A stretch of 51,269 nucleotides of DNA. Origin: Smittium mucronatum (taxonomy: Eukaryota > Kickxellomycota > Harpellomycetes > Harpellales > Legeriomycetaceae). The notes beneath the pieces are model-generated. The model was not told where the DNA came from. It searched no databases and worked only from the letters and a program-made list of their open reading frames with translations. Positions 1 through 11,449 of this stretch are shown here, one piece after another; position 1 is the first letter of the stretch, and every line of letters begins with the position of its first letter. The position numbers and the translations under genes are program-made. Where the stretch lies: contig LSSL01000502.1 of assembly GCA_001953115.1 (NCBI GenBank), positions 1 through 51,269 of the forward strand. Reading direction: 5' to 3'.

Positions 1-456
1 CAGGAGGAACCGATCGTTTAGCACAGCTGAGACATAGTCTAGTGCACAAGTCCAGCGTTCGACAGTCAGACGGATCTCAGCGTCTAACAGCTATTTGTAG
101 GAGAGCCATGTCGATCAAACCCACGTTTGGGTAGGAGCCTAATTTTATTAATCCTGTTAGAAGTAGGCTCTGACTAGGAGCTCAGTAGATTCAATAAACT
201 GTTGTTCATTGACAAAGAGCTTAATTCATGACTGCACGTAACCTCAGCCATCCAGCCTACTTGAAGCAATGCCAGGGGGGGTCTTTCGGTTGGTAGATTG
301 AACCCTTATCCCGTAGGTGCGCAGCCGGTAGTCCGGCAGAGGAGCTTATTGTAGTTAGGATAATAGTCTTTTCTATACGTCTTTTTCTTTTTTTCAAATT
401 TTTTTATATAGTTTTTAATGACGTTATCTTACAATAAAATTCCGTAATACAAAAAA
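1..456 (+). mobile_element. Family A SINE-like element, 3' part (cut by window start)
   Basis: A GC-richer block in AT-rich DNA. Its first 60 bases match 23981-24040 with only the last base different, and 275-456 matches 24637-24821 closely, so this is a second copy of the 23.7-24.8 kb element. No open frame of note is present. The 3' end has a stem-loop (324-337), a T-rich stretch (about 370-410), the tail motif ATAAAATTCCGTAATAC and an A-run ending at 456. Combining both copies gives an element of about 690 bp. A non-autonomous element moved by a Tad1-like LINE is inferred; it could instead be the non-coding 3' end of a LINE. Confidence 0.75.
324..337 (+). other. 3' stem-loop of family A (GCCGG-TAGT-CCGGC)
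   Basis: A five-base-pair stem, GCCGG/CCGGC, closes a TAGT loop. The second family A copy has GCCGG-TAGA-TCGGC (24687-24700), keeping the stem with a G-U pair. Family B has a stem-loop in the equivalent place (541-554 and 18729-18742). Recognition by a LINE reverse transcriptase is an inference from known LINE/SINE partnerships. Confidence 0.6.
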
Positions 457-513
457 TAGACCTCGAAAGGATTAAACTTGATAGAAAAATAAAATAACAA
501 GTATTTAAAATTC

Positions 514-666
514 CCTTGAACCAATACCTCGAGGTATGAAGATGCTAGAGCGTCAGAGGGGAGTTGGGTAAATTTTTTTTAAATTTTTTTCTCTTTTTTG
601 AATTTTTTTTGAATTAGTTTTTAGAACTTTTTATTACCTTTAAAATGAGTTTACCGCAAAAAAAAA
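514..666 (+). mobile_element. Family B SINE-like element, copy 1 (about 150 bp)
   Basis: It begins CCTTGAACCAAT exactly like the copies at 18701 and 51231. It carries the palindrome ATACCTCGAGGTAT, a GATGC-TAGA-GCGTC stem-loop (541-554), a long T-rich section and a terminal A-run. It is flanked by imperfect 13-bp repeats, GTATTTAAAATTC (501-513) and GTACTCAAGATTC (667-679). All three differences are C/T or G/A, as expected of an old target-site duplication altered by C-to-T mutation. Its length (153 bp) matches copy 2 (150 bp), so both are probably full length. Confidence 0.7.
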
Positions 667-679
667 GTACTCAAGATTC

Positions 680-1430
680 AAATTACTACATTTTTGTGTA
701 TATCTAAACCCGTAAAGTTTTCCTTTTACCACATAAAAGAGGATATAATATCCTCTTTTTAGAATATTTTTGAAAAAAAATTGAAAATTCTTGATAATTA
801 TTAAAACCCTATAAATTTTAACGAATTCAAAATTTTCATTTTGGTTTTTGATAAAATCTGACAGTATGATGAGGATCAAATTGCTCCAAATTCCTATATA
901 TAACTTCACCTGAGCAATGGATACTTTAATTCTTATTAAATTTTAATTGGCGAATATTATTTATTTTTCGATTCAAACTGGAGCATTTTTGTAACATTAT
1001 TTTACTTAATCTGGTATAAAATTTACCAATGTGTGCCTAAATCGATGTGTTTTTTACTTAATTTGACATGTAAATTAATGTTTGGTTTATATTAACACAA
1101 TTTGATTAATATCAATCAAATTTGATTCTATTGTACAATTTAACCTTCATTTTATAATTCCGAATCCGGTTTTGAATTATTCTAATTGGATGCGCTTATA
1201 GCCAAATTACTATTATTTTTTTAGAATTGGCGATACTTTTTTGGAGGGATAATTGAAATATAAGTGGTGTAATACTATTTTAAAGTTTATTGGCAACAAC
1301 AGCAAATTTTCAGCTTGAATTTGTCGAAATTATCATATTTATCGCGTTTTTTTAGGTTTAATCGCTGTATATTTCATTAAAATCACTTTCGCAAGAAAGA
1401 TCTTGCATTATTACATATAGGAAAAAATAC
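680..1430. other. AT-rich intergenic stretch, no gene seen
   Basis: Low-complexity AT-rich sequence. Short open frames here are what stop-codon statistics at this composition would give by chance. No RNA gene or repeat family member was recognised. Confidence 0.6.
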
Positions 1431-1622
1431 AGGTTGGGGGGTAGGAAAGGGCTCTACAGCTGATTGTTTTTCGAAACAATAAAGTTTTAAAAGTGTGGTG
1501 TCACTCGAGAGAACGTCGATAGAGAGAGGATAAAGGGAGGTGAGGAGTAATGTTATATGCGAGATTCGAGTTACAATTCAAAGTTGGGTATATATTGACA
1601 AATTACACATGACTAGAAAAAT
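1431..1622 (+). promoter_or_regulatory. Upstream region of the five-exon gene
   Basis: The sequence becomes clearly richer in G and C just before the gene. It contains an ATTGTTT-TTCG-AAACAAT hairpin (1463-1480) and a purine-rich tract (about 1505-1550). An in-frame TAG lies three codons before the ATG at 1623, which supports that start. No specific factor site is recognised, so promoter status rests on position and composition. Confidence 0.35.
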
Positions 1623-3630
1623 ATGGAGATCAATACTGTTGACAAGCTGCGATCTTGTTATGTAGAGTACTGCCTATCCGTCAAAAATATGACTGTACCT
1701 CTAAAAACTGATAACCTCATTGCCGGTCTTTTGATTTCACAACAAGTAATGTATCGTTTTTTCCTTTTAATCTTTTCTTTTCTAAAAAATAATGATATTA
1801 ATAATTGGTGACGGTTGTTATTAATAGATGTTTTCGACAAAAAAAACTGCTTATGCATGTGCGGTTTCATTTCCAGGGTACGGCGAATTTCTGAATACGG
1901 CGAGCAGTTGCGAGTACTCAACGTTTGATCCAGACGTTTGCTACGAACTTATCCAAACCGTGCTTGAATTTTCCAAAGTACCTAATTCCGATCCCATATA
2001 CAAGGACACTAGGTTAGTCCCTTATCTTTCCGATATGAATATATTTTTTAATTCAGAGAATTTGAAAGTTTTTAATTCTTGATTTTTTTGATTTTTGGGG
2101 TGGGATGTGAAGGGCACAAGCATGGTGCAATATAAATTTACGCCGAATTTTTGGATTTATATGGAGGCAGAATCAGAACTCTTCTGTTCCTGTTTTTTCC
2201 ATGCAGTTTGTGAGGAAAAAAGGCTTGAAGGAGTTCCTGGCTGTATCATTTAGACTTTCGGCACAAAGGGCTTTGTATTCGGCTATGGATAGTTTTAAGG
2301 TAAGAATAAAGTTTTACTTTGTTCATCTCTTTATGCTACAAGTTTTTTAAATATATAACATTTGAGGGATTGATTCAATTTTTATTTTTTGGTTTTGTTG
2401 TTTGTTGGATGGAGGTAGGATGGAGGAGAAGATGGGTTAGAGTTTAGCAACAAGAGAGATATAGAAATGTTGATGTTGTATGTGTTTTTGCTGGTAGAGA
2501 AATCAGATTCTTGGCCGCGCGATTACGTTTCAGAATCGATAAAAGTGTTGAGTAGAAGCAAAATTTTTTGGGAAACAGTATCGATAAACAGCGAGTTTGT
2601 GGAGACAGTGTTTCTGGGGAACAGCCGGGTTGGCCAGCCAATTAGTAAAAGAGTACCGTTTCTGGAACTAGACTGGGACGTTTCATCAGAATTATGGATG
2701 AGTTGCGATGCGATTAGGGAGTTTTGTTTGGGCCCTATATTTTCTGCTGCTATTTCGGCATCTAGTGATTTAAACGCACCAAGAAAAACAAAGAGTATGA
2801 CGGAGCTGTGGATTTGCCGGCACTTTATTTGCGGGAATGCCGTGGATGGGGAAGAAAAGAGTTTTGGAGTTATGGTGTCTGCTCCAATATCTGAATTTTT
2901 TAAGCGGTTGGTGGCGCAAGAGGATGAGTCGGGAACATCTCTGAACGGAATTTTAGAGGACTTGTCGCAACTAGCGAGCATGTTTGTTCGGGGAAAAGCA
3001 CCGATAATTGCGGCTCGGGTATTCAGATATATAGTTTCACTGCAACGAAATAGCAGTTCAATCATACCCAGGCTCAAGATACTAGACTATTCGCAACTTG
3101 GAAATATTGATGGGGCAGATAAGGGACTGTTGTTTAATGGGTACAGAATAGAAGGGCTGGTTTCCAAGTTCTTGTTAGGGATGGAAAACGCAGAATTCGA
3201 ATATTCGTATAAACTGCTAGTTGAAATCAAAACTGAACTAGCAGAAATATCACAGTCATACTGTGACCACCAATACTGCGACACTGAGAAATCTCAGGTT
3301 AGAATGTGTCAGTTTGAATCCACTAGTTGTTTAAAATTGTGGATACTTTTGGTATCCTTCAGCGGACCAGCTCGCATTTGGCAACTCGTAAGCACTATAA
3401 AAGCAAACCGATCAAACAAGAAACAGGTATGTTCTTCCCTCCTTTTTACTTGAAAAAATAAAAAAATACAGGATACCTTAAGGGTTGCGATTTTTTAATT
3501 GTGTCATTAGATTATGAAGGTAGAAAAATTGATGGAGTTGGTTGGATTTTATGCTTTGCCGCTAGGATCGTCTTTTGAAATTGAAAGATTCAAGTATGAG
3601 ACACTAAACCCCAAACAGAACTATCAGTGA
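1623..3630 (+). CDS. Five-exon gene for an unrecognised ~506-aa protein
   Basis: I propose exons 1623-1745, 1828-2012, 2215-2299, 2419-3426 and 3511-3630, with introns of 82, 202, 119 and 84 bp, all GT..AG (donors GTAATG, GTTAGT, GTAAGA and GTATGT). The joined frame is open and 507 codons long including the stop. The intron 2 acceptor is set at 2214 because the nearby site at 2206 gives an immediate stop. The largest exon encodes about 336 residues rich in hydrophobic, helix-favouring sequence. I see no signal peptide, membrane segment or catalytic motif, and the protein ends FKYETLNPKQNYQ. A helical-repeat (HEAT/ARM-like) scaffold is possible but not shown. It is convergent with the PDCD5-like gene, and its coding GC is much higher than the surrounding DNA, consistent with a functional gene. 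I do not recognise the family. Confidence 0.72.
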
Positions 3631-3660
3631 ATTAACCAACGTCAAAGTATATATATAAAT

Positions 3661-3696
3661 GAGCTAGATCAAATAAAGGAGCTAGATCGTATAAAG
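3661..3696. repeat. 18-bp tandem duplication
   Basis: GAGCTAGATC followed by AAATAAAG, then GAGCTAGATC followed by GTATAAAG: two adjacent 18-bp units with two differences. It lies just downstream of the stop of the five-exon gene, probably in its 3' untranslated region. Function unknown. Confidence 0.7.
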
Positions 3697-3931
3697 ACTA
3701 TAGCCTTGTTTTTTATTTTTTTTTAAATTTTGGAGCTTTTTCAAATTGTATAATATAATTAGAATCTTGTTTGAAATAAAAAAATATAGAATACAGAGAA
3801 ATCAGTTCTGCAAGTGAATCCAGCAAAATAAAAAAAAGAGGAATAAAAAAACGAATAATAAGCAAAAATGGGTAGTAGTTCGACTACACCCCCGAGTAAA
3901 AAAAGGGGGAAAGGGGGTGATTAAAGAGACC

Positions 3932-4321
3932 CTACAAATCGTACTCGTCCTCATCGTCCGAATCAAGATTAGATCTTCGACTATAAACGATCTTTGTTTC
4001 GGAAGGTACAGAATTATTGATTTGTTCGAGGATAGAAACTAGTTCATCTTGATCGATCTTGTTCTTGATCTGGCCGGAAGTGGCCATGGAGATCAACATG
4101 TTGGAGATTTGGTGGGCCTTTTCGGGCCGCACGAGCTCGATACGGCCGAGACGTTCGCGGGCCTCGGTAGTAAGAATACGGCTCATCAGGTCATCCTTCA
4201 TTTCCTGGGCTTTCTTCTTCGTTTCGGCGTCCTGGGCCTGTGCCTGCGCCGTGTTGTGACCCATGGGACCATTTCCACCGGTACTTGAAAGATTCGATAA
4301 TTGGGTAGTTGATGGATCCAT
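3932..4321 (-). CDS. PDCD5/TFAR19-family DNA-binding protein
   Basis: A single-exon 129-aa frame. Residues about 36-110 form the conserved helical core of the PDCD5 family, including LGRIELVRPEKA (58-69), the block ISNMLISMATSGQI and the region DELVSILEQI. It ends with a basic stretch (YSRRSN) and an acidic tail SDDEDEYDL, like the C-terminal CK2-site tail of human PDCD5 and the acidic tails of fungal members. Family members are small, partly nuclear proteins linked to apoptosis, chaperonin/tubulin control or stress; the fungal role is not settled. The first ~30 residues (MDPSTTQLSN...AQAQAQD) are low complexity and lack the usual N-terminal helix of the type ELxxIRxxRLxQL. Either that helix is lost or an upstream exon is missed; a sequence resembling a splice acceptor (ATCTTTCAAG) lies inside this segment. 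Length is normal for the family (about 110-145). Confidence 0.92.
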   Translation of the reverse strand: MDPSTTQLSNLSSTGGNGPMGHNTAQAQAQDAETKKKAQEMKDDLMSRILTTEARERLGRIELVRPEKAHQISNMLISMATSGQIKNKIDQDELVSILEQINNSVPSETKIVYSRRSNLDSDDEDEYDL

Positions 4322-4782
4322 TGACTTTATATTTTATTTTTGGAGGTGTATAAAATTCGAAAATAAAAATCAGGTTTGGTGGGGGAGATGAGGGTAATTA
4401 GGGAAATGTTGATTAGAGCTGTAGTCTGATTCCTCTCCCAATCTCCAAAAAAACTGTTTGTCGTGTATTTCCCTCCAATATAAATGAATATTTCAGCTTC
4501 TGATTCGATGGAAATGAGAGACCATATATCCAATTGAAATCGAGAAATTTATTTATTGCCGATAGAAAAAAAAATACACTTCAGAGATCAGATAAATTAA
4601 GTTTTACCATATTATTGGTCAAAACCAAACCGAAAGTTACAAGCCTATAATTGTAAATTGAGTTTAAATGAACGAAGTTTTTTTTATAAAGTTTATTAGC
4701 TGTAAAGTACACGTTAGTCTTCTCCTCATCATCTTTTCTTTAAAAAGTACTCGACCACGGTTAAAAATAAATGTATAAAGAA
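4322..4782 (-). promoter_or_regulatory. Upstream region of the PDCD5-like gene
   Basis: A G/C-richer segment (about 4375-4510) lies immediately 5' of the gene and is probably its leader and promoter. No exon encoding the missing N-terminal family helix was found in it by reading the minus strand. Confidence 0.35.
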
Positions 4783-4842
4783 TTAGACGGCTTTATACAA
4801 AGTTAGCTGGCTCTATAAAAAATTGAGTAGCTTCATACAATT
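4783..4842. repeat. 20-bp tandem repeat, three diverged units
   Basis: Units starting TTAGACGGCTTTATAC, TTAGCTGGCTCTATAA and TTGAGTAGCTTCATAC follow one another with a strict 20-bp period. They lie about 460 bp upstream of the PDCD5-like start. A regulatory role is possible but unsupported. Confidence 0.6.
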
Positions 4843-5064
4843 ACAAATTTTTTAAGTAGTATAATCATAAAATGAAGCATTCATATGCAAATACTTTTCC
4901 TCACCGATTATTCGATTATTTTATTTTATTTTTATATTTCTGAGTTGTTTACCTCAATTTGAGAAAATTCATTTTTTTTTCTTACAGGAAATTAGTTTTT
5001 CAAAACTTGAAAACCATCATTTTCTGCAAAATTCATTTCTATATAATTAAAAAATGAAAATTAG

Positions 5065-5334
5065 TTATAAGGAGATATAGAGGATTTCTTGGTTAGAGGT
5101 GGGAATATTTTCAAGAGTTTGGGTAATATGAGCTAGAAGGGTATTAAAAGAATATATAAGACATTGTTTTTTGTAGAAATAAAAGCGGGTGTTCTTTTCC
5201 GGCTTTGGCATCACCAGAATTTTACTTATATTTGCAAAATAAGCTTTAAATATCAAATGATCATTCACAGTATTGTTTAAATACTGTAGCTCCATCAGAT
5301 GATTTTTTTTTTGATACCTACATTTGAGGTTCAA
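5065..5334 (-). pseudogene. Possible coding relic, 89-codon open frame
   Basis: An uninterrupted minus-strand frame with a balanced amino-acid composition and GC content somewhat above its surroundings. It has no recognisable domain and no clear splice partners. At this base composition one or two open frames of this length are expected by chance, so it is listed only as a candidate. Confidence 0.2.
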
Positions 5335-8300
5335 AAATATCTTGGGATATTAATAAAAAATTAAGGGCTGAAGAGTTTGAGTTCCCTTTATCGAAAATTT
5401 ATAGCTTTCTTTCGAAGTTCAGTAATAAAAATTATATATTTGTGAAATAACAACATCAGGATTAAAATTTGTATTAAAAATATGAATTTTAAGATTGAAA
5501 AATATTTAAAAGTGGTTATAGCATGGATGCAGGTATTATTTTTTCTTTCATATTTTAAAAAGAAATTAATTTTTTTTTAAAAAAAAAAAAATAATAACTT
5601 GAGAATGACTAAGTCTTTTGAAAAGCTAATAAGGATTTCTTGCAAAACCATAAATTTCAACATGTTGCGAAATAAAAACTTATTAACCTAGGCTATCAGA
5701 ATTTAGTATTATGGTTAACAGATCCAAAAAATCACCTGTATTAAGCTTCTTAGCTATTGTTAAGGTCGAAAATGCTAATAACTGTTTCTGGGGCTTAAAA
5801 GAAATAGAAAAAAGAACTATTTCCTAGGATTAAATTTTAATCAGAAATATCTGTTGCCTATTTTACTCTTCATATTTCTAAGGCGGTATAAGAGTTCAGA
5901 TCTTTAGCACAAGAATAAATTGCTGAGCTCATGTTTACAGAAGCACACGAAATATGAACATGTCATTCCCATATTTCTTTAGAAATAAATTTCTTGGTGA
6001 ATTTATTTAGATAAAGTTATCAGAAATCAATATAAAGTTTTTAAATTTTTTTATACTGATGAAAAATAAGTCAGTGGAATTTGGAGTAAAACATATAAAA
6101 ACCAACTCAGAATGGTACAAAGTAGTTTACCCACTTGATCCAGGTACTAAAAATTATTTGCAAAGTTTTAGTTTAACCATAAAAAGTGGATAAATTGATT
6201 GAAAAAAATCGAATTTTATTGATTTTATAACATCATATCTTTCAATTTTGGGTGACTTGAAAAAAAAAAATCTGTATGATTTCGAAAGTCCAGATTATGA
6301 TAAATGAAAGATATTTTAAGTGATTGGCTTCATTTCTGGCGTAATATTGAGCATTTCAAAGGCAATTAAATCATGGTATCCTCTAAACAAAATTCGGGTG
6401 TTAATTTCCTAATCTAGACACGCAAAAGGAACTGAATAACTCTGATACCAACCTAAAAAAAATTCAAAAAATTCAAATTATTATAAATGTATATGTCTTA
6501 ACAGGGATCCTAGCTATATTAATGAGTGATGTGGGATAATTTGAAATTTCCTTTGATTATTAAAAGATAAATATTTCGGCATGTTTATAATGCTCCCAAA
6601 AAAGAAGACAAACTACATATTGTGAGCGTTATATTGCTGGGTGTTAAGGGTAGTCGAGGAAAATCAATTTAAATACCAAAGAGCTCATCAAAAAATGGAA
6701 AAAAATTATTTTTAGTAAATCATGATAATTTTAAAACATTTGTTAATTAATCTAACATATTAAGCGTTTCATATTCAAAATTCTATAAGTACAATTCTTT
6801 TCTAAATATTTTTTAGCGACTTTTTATAACTTTTTAGTCACCTTAATGTATGATTCTTATTCTAATAAAATAAAGACGTTGTCTGAAAGTCAAGATGTTA
6901 TTTAATAGGTTCATGTTTTTTAAAATGGATTGGCTAAATATAGGGTAACTTATCTTACTGATTTGAATGAAATTAGTCAGCATTCAAGCAATTTGATACT
7001 TTAATGTTCTAGTGTGATAAATAAATTTTTTTTAAAATATATTATATATTATAGATAATAATTAAAAAAATAAATAATAATGAATCATAATTCGTGTTTT
7101 AAAGACCAAAATTTTAATAAATTTTTATTTAAATATTTTAGGGGCCGAATTTCTATGTAAAAAAATTTATCTTGGCAAAGTTAATATAATTTCTATTCAT
7201 ATATATTTTTTGTATTGTTTAACGAATCCATAACTATTTTTAATGTAAAAAATTATGAGATAAAATTTAAAATCTGCCAAAAACTCATATTAAAATAATA
7301 AAATAGTAATTTTTTTACAGGAAATGTCATTCATCGAGACCAAAGTTATAAAATTGGATTTATATGAATCAATATTGGTAGAAAATAGCTGCCTTGTTAT
7401 TAAATATTACTGCGTAAATAGTGGATATTTTTTGTAAAAGAAGTATATTTTTATCGTATACAGCTGTAGAACTAGATTTTATATCACTAAAATTAGTCAA
7501 AAATTATAGGTTTATGGCCTAATAACACTGCAAAAAATCGCATCTTTTTTTGCTGGAAGTGAGTTTTTTGATTTATCTCTTTAATCATTCTCTGATTCCA
7601 TTTAATTTAATAAAAATACACAATTATTATAATTTTAAATTAACATTCGATTGTTTCTTATTTTTAATAAAAAAGTTTGAACCAATTATTGAATATATGG
7701 GCGTCTGAAACATCAGTTTTAAGTGAAATTTTTTTTATGAAATTTTTTGAAAGGGTTAAGGGAGACCTTAGGACAATTTATCATTTTTTGATGTTTTTAT
7801 AAATATTCTGGTGTTTTTGAAGGTATGGGTTATGTTTTTTTTTCTATTCGAAAAATTTATTTGACGGTATACCCGTTTTTTTGCTGTTGGGTCTGTTAAT
7901 GATAAAAAAATTGAAGGCGGTAAACATGATCATTTTTTATTCCTATTTATTGAATCAAGAAAAAAAATTCAACTTATAACAGGTAGATTATAGTTTTTTT
8001 TTTTAAAATATGATAATTTTGATTCAGATTTAAAAAAAATAATCGAGAAGTCGTTAAGGAAAATTGTTTGCATATGAATAAATAATTTTTTTGATTAAAA
8101 ATACTGGATAAGTATTTTATTTTATTAAGATACTTAATTTTGTTTATGATCAGAAAATTTTGTATAAAGCAGTTTAATTTTTTATAAATGCCCCTTTAAC
8201 CTCTAAAATCCTTAGTTTTTTAAAATGCTTTCCAAGTAAATACGCTTTAGATGACATATCCCATCGAATTAACATAAATAAATCTTTTAATACGTGAAAA

Positions 8301-8894
8301 CTACCATAAAATAATTTTAATTTTTTTTATCAGATATATTATGCATTGCAAAACCCCGTATAAAATCATTGTTAAAGTATACTAAATTAAGAAATAATAA
8401 TAACATAGTTACCTTATCATCAAAATATCCAAATTCTGATTGTGATTCTGAATTATAAAAATTCATTGTAATACAATCTATTTTTCGATATCTTGTCTAA
8501 TTCAAATTTAAACCCCGCTTTTTTTGGAATTAAAATCTTATTTATAAATTAATATCCTTATATAGGGCCTGATCCCATTTTTGATTTTATCTCTGATTTA
8601 TATTCTAAACTTATTTCCTATTTATGATATGAATTCTCATATAGTCTACTTTCTAAATTCTTATCTCAGATATAAGTAATAAGTCCTATTCTCTACTCCT
8701 ATTTCATTTAAAGACTGAATTTCAGTCTCTGATATCATTTCCCATATATACTACACACCCTGATAAGATATAGTTCAGATGAAAATCTTCAAGTAAATTT
8801 ATTTATAAAAACTTGATATTTTTTTTATAAAATTTTTACATAACTTAATATATAACATACTGGTTACCATACGTTTTAAAGTAAATATCTTAAT
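5335..8894. other. AT-rich desert, no gene seen
   Basis: Dense A and T homopolymer runs with stops in all frames. No RNA gene, repeat family copy or credible exon was recognised. Confidence 0.6.
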
Positions 8895-9180
8895 TTGGGG
8901 GTTTGTTTTACGAAACAAAAGTTTTTAATTTGTAATAAAAAACCAAAAAGAATAACTATAATTAAATTTACTTCTCAAGATCCAGTTCTAGAATCCGATA
9001 TGATTTATAAATTTATCGTAGTAGAAAATAAGCGAGGAAAAATTATAAAAAAAGAGTTAATTATATTCTGTGAAATAATAAATCTTAACAGTAAAATCCA
9101 TTTCTAAATTCATCAGAGATATTTTAAGGGTAAAGCCGAAAAAATTGAAGCGGTTAAAAAATTTAGGGACAGATAAATGG
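8895..9180 (+). pseudogene. Possible coding relic with one internal stop
   Basis: One frame stays open for 70 codons and continues after a single stop at 9105-9107 for another ~24 codons (ending KGKAEKIEAVKKFRDR). Its charged, mixed residue composition is more protein-like than the neighbouring sequence. No family is recognised and chance is not excluded. Confidence 0.22.
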
Positions 9181-11449
9181 AGGTAAGAACCAAAAATAAA
9201 ATAGATCAAAAAAATTATTATTAAAATTAATATGTAATCAATAGTGGATGAGCGATAAAATTAAATCTAAAAGTCGAGCAGATTATAAGAAAACAATTCA
9301 AAATATTAGATTTTATAGGATTTTTTTTAAACCAAGCTGATAATTAAACATATGTGTCTATTTTTCTTTGTTTCTTTTAAGAAAAACTGTAGATATATTC
9401 TTTCCCCAATTTAAAGCTCTAAAAAGATTAAATATGAAAATATAAGTGTGTATTTTTTTTGTGTTAAATCTTTTTAGGTTTTATAAAAAATCTCACGAAA
9501 ATACAGTGAAAAATTGTTAGCTTTATTCTTCAAATATTAAAAGCTTTAGAAGATAGGAACCCAAAATAAAAGTTAAAGCAGTTTTTGGAAATAAATAAAC
9601 TAACTGGAAGTTAATAAAAGAAATTATTACTGCTCTAAAAAATTCTTTCTATTTGGCATCGTAAATAATTATGAAAGTTCACCATTAAAGAGAAAATTTC
9701 TCTTTTTTAATAATATAAAAAGGTATATTACACATAATTTCAAGCCACTGCGTACATCAAAATTTAACTAGAAGATCCAATTAAGTGTAATTTGATTATC
9801 AAATTTTTTCCCGATAATTGAAAAATGATATTATTTATTGAATATCCCGTTAAATAAAATATTGAAAAATTTAAGTAGGACTTTAGAGCTTATAATAGAG
9901 AAATTATCGTAATAAAGTGCTTTTAACGAATTAAATTTTCGAAATAATAATATTTTCGAGCTATTTTGAATTTATTGGCCTAATTTTTTTTTTATCAACT
10001 TAATTCGTTACTAGAAATTAATTAAAAGGATTCCTATTTTCTTAGTTAATTTCTGAAACAAATTCTGAAAAATTGAGCATTAAAATCAAAAAATTTCTTC
10101 CGTTAATTCCCCATGGTTTTTATTATAAATCTAGGCTTTATGAAAAAGCTCTGTTTTTATGAAATAACTTAATTTTTATGAAATTGATGCTTATTTTCGA
10201 ATTAAAATAGAAAAAGATATTTAATTTGTCAAAATCTTTTCAACTCAGCCAATAAAAAAAATATAACAGCCAAAAAGAATAAATTATCCCAATAAAATGA
10301 TCCTATTTTATCCCTTTAAAAAATAGACTGCTTAATTTTGTAATCATTGATAGCTAAATTTTACCCTGATTTGGTTCACTTTATAAAAGAGGTTTTACTT
10401 CATTAGCTACTTGATTTTAATCTCTGAATTATGTTTTTGGATTTGTCTATTCAAAGCATAATGAAACTTTTAAAGTAAAAGACTAAGGGGAAATCAACAA
10501 AAGAAAATTTTATTGGAAAAAAGTCAGACTAAGTTACTTGTGTGTCAATTGGAAGTAGGATTTGTATCATTTCGTCTTCAAAAAAGAGTATAAATTTGCA
10601 ATTAGATGATTTTTATTCAAATATTTTAGGATTTTCAACTCAAAAATGCATCCTTTTTTTTGTTCAATTAAAAAGCATATTAGAAATAACTCTTCATAAT
10701 TATTTTAATTCATAAAATATTCTAATGGAGAATGAAGTTGAAATAACTAGAAGCTCAAATAATCTTATGACCCTGAAAGGGCTAAATATAGAAAAGACTA
10801 AAAAGCTAAATAGCGAAGTTTAAATAAACAGATTAAAAAACTTATGGGTTTAAAAAAACTAAAACTTGTTAGCATATTAATTCCATTGGATATTTTAAGT
10901 ACCAACGAATGATAATATACAAAAAAATGTGGACTACTAATTAGCAAATATTATGATAAAAAGAACTACTTATAAAAATGACTAATATTATTTCTAAAAT
11001 TACCAATCATAACTAGTTTAAAAAAAACTAATAAGATAATTTTTATTTAATTTCTATCAGATTCCCTAATCCATGTATTTTTATCAAAATAACGCCTTCA
11101 ATTATTTAATAATATAAAAATTTTCAAATTAATTTTTCCATAAACTTTATATCTATTCTTTTATTTCATTAATGCATTTGAAAAATTTAAACCCAAAATT
11201 TAATATAAAAGCAAGATTTTTATTTTATGGATCAGTTTATTTATTAATTTGTAATCATTTATTTAATTAATCAAAAATACAATTTGATCTATCACTTATT
11301 TAGATTTAACTCGAAAATATTACTTATTTCGAATATTTAATTCGTTAAACATACTTTATTAAGATAATTTATCTAATCAGTATATAAGTAATTTAAACAT
11401 ATTATAAAATATTTTAGAGATTTTTTATACGAACTAAAAAAGACCCAAA
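9181..11449. other. AT-rich desert, A-rich on the + strand
   Basis: No gene or repeat recognised. The plus strand appears to favour A over T here, unlike 18-23.7 kb where T dominates. Confidence 0.5.

Noticed and set aside
640..909. 89-codon minus frame
   Set aside because: It is phenylalanine/isoleucine/lysine-rich, overlaps the end of a SINE-like copy and is within chance expectation for this composition.
2444..3284. Minus-strand open frames antisense to the five-exon gene (e.g. 2523-3077)
   Set aside because: They mirror the real exon in GC-richer DNA and lack independent support.
4049..4288. Plus-strand open frames opposite the PDCD5-like gene
   Set aside because: The minus-strand frame is a clear PDCD5-family protein; these are its shadows.
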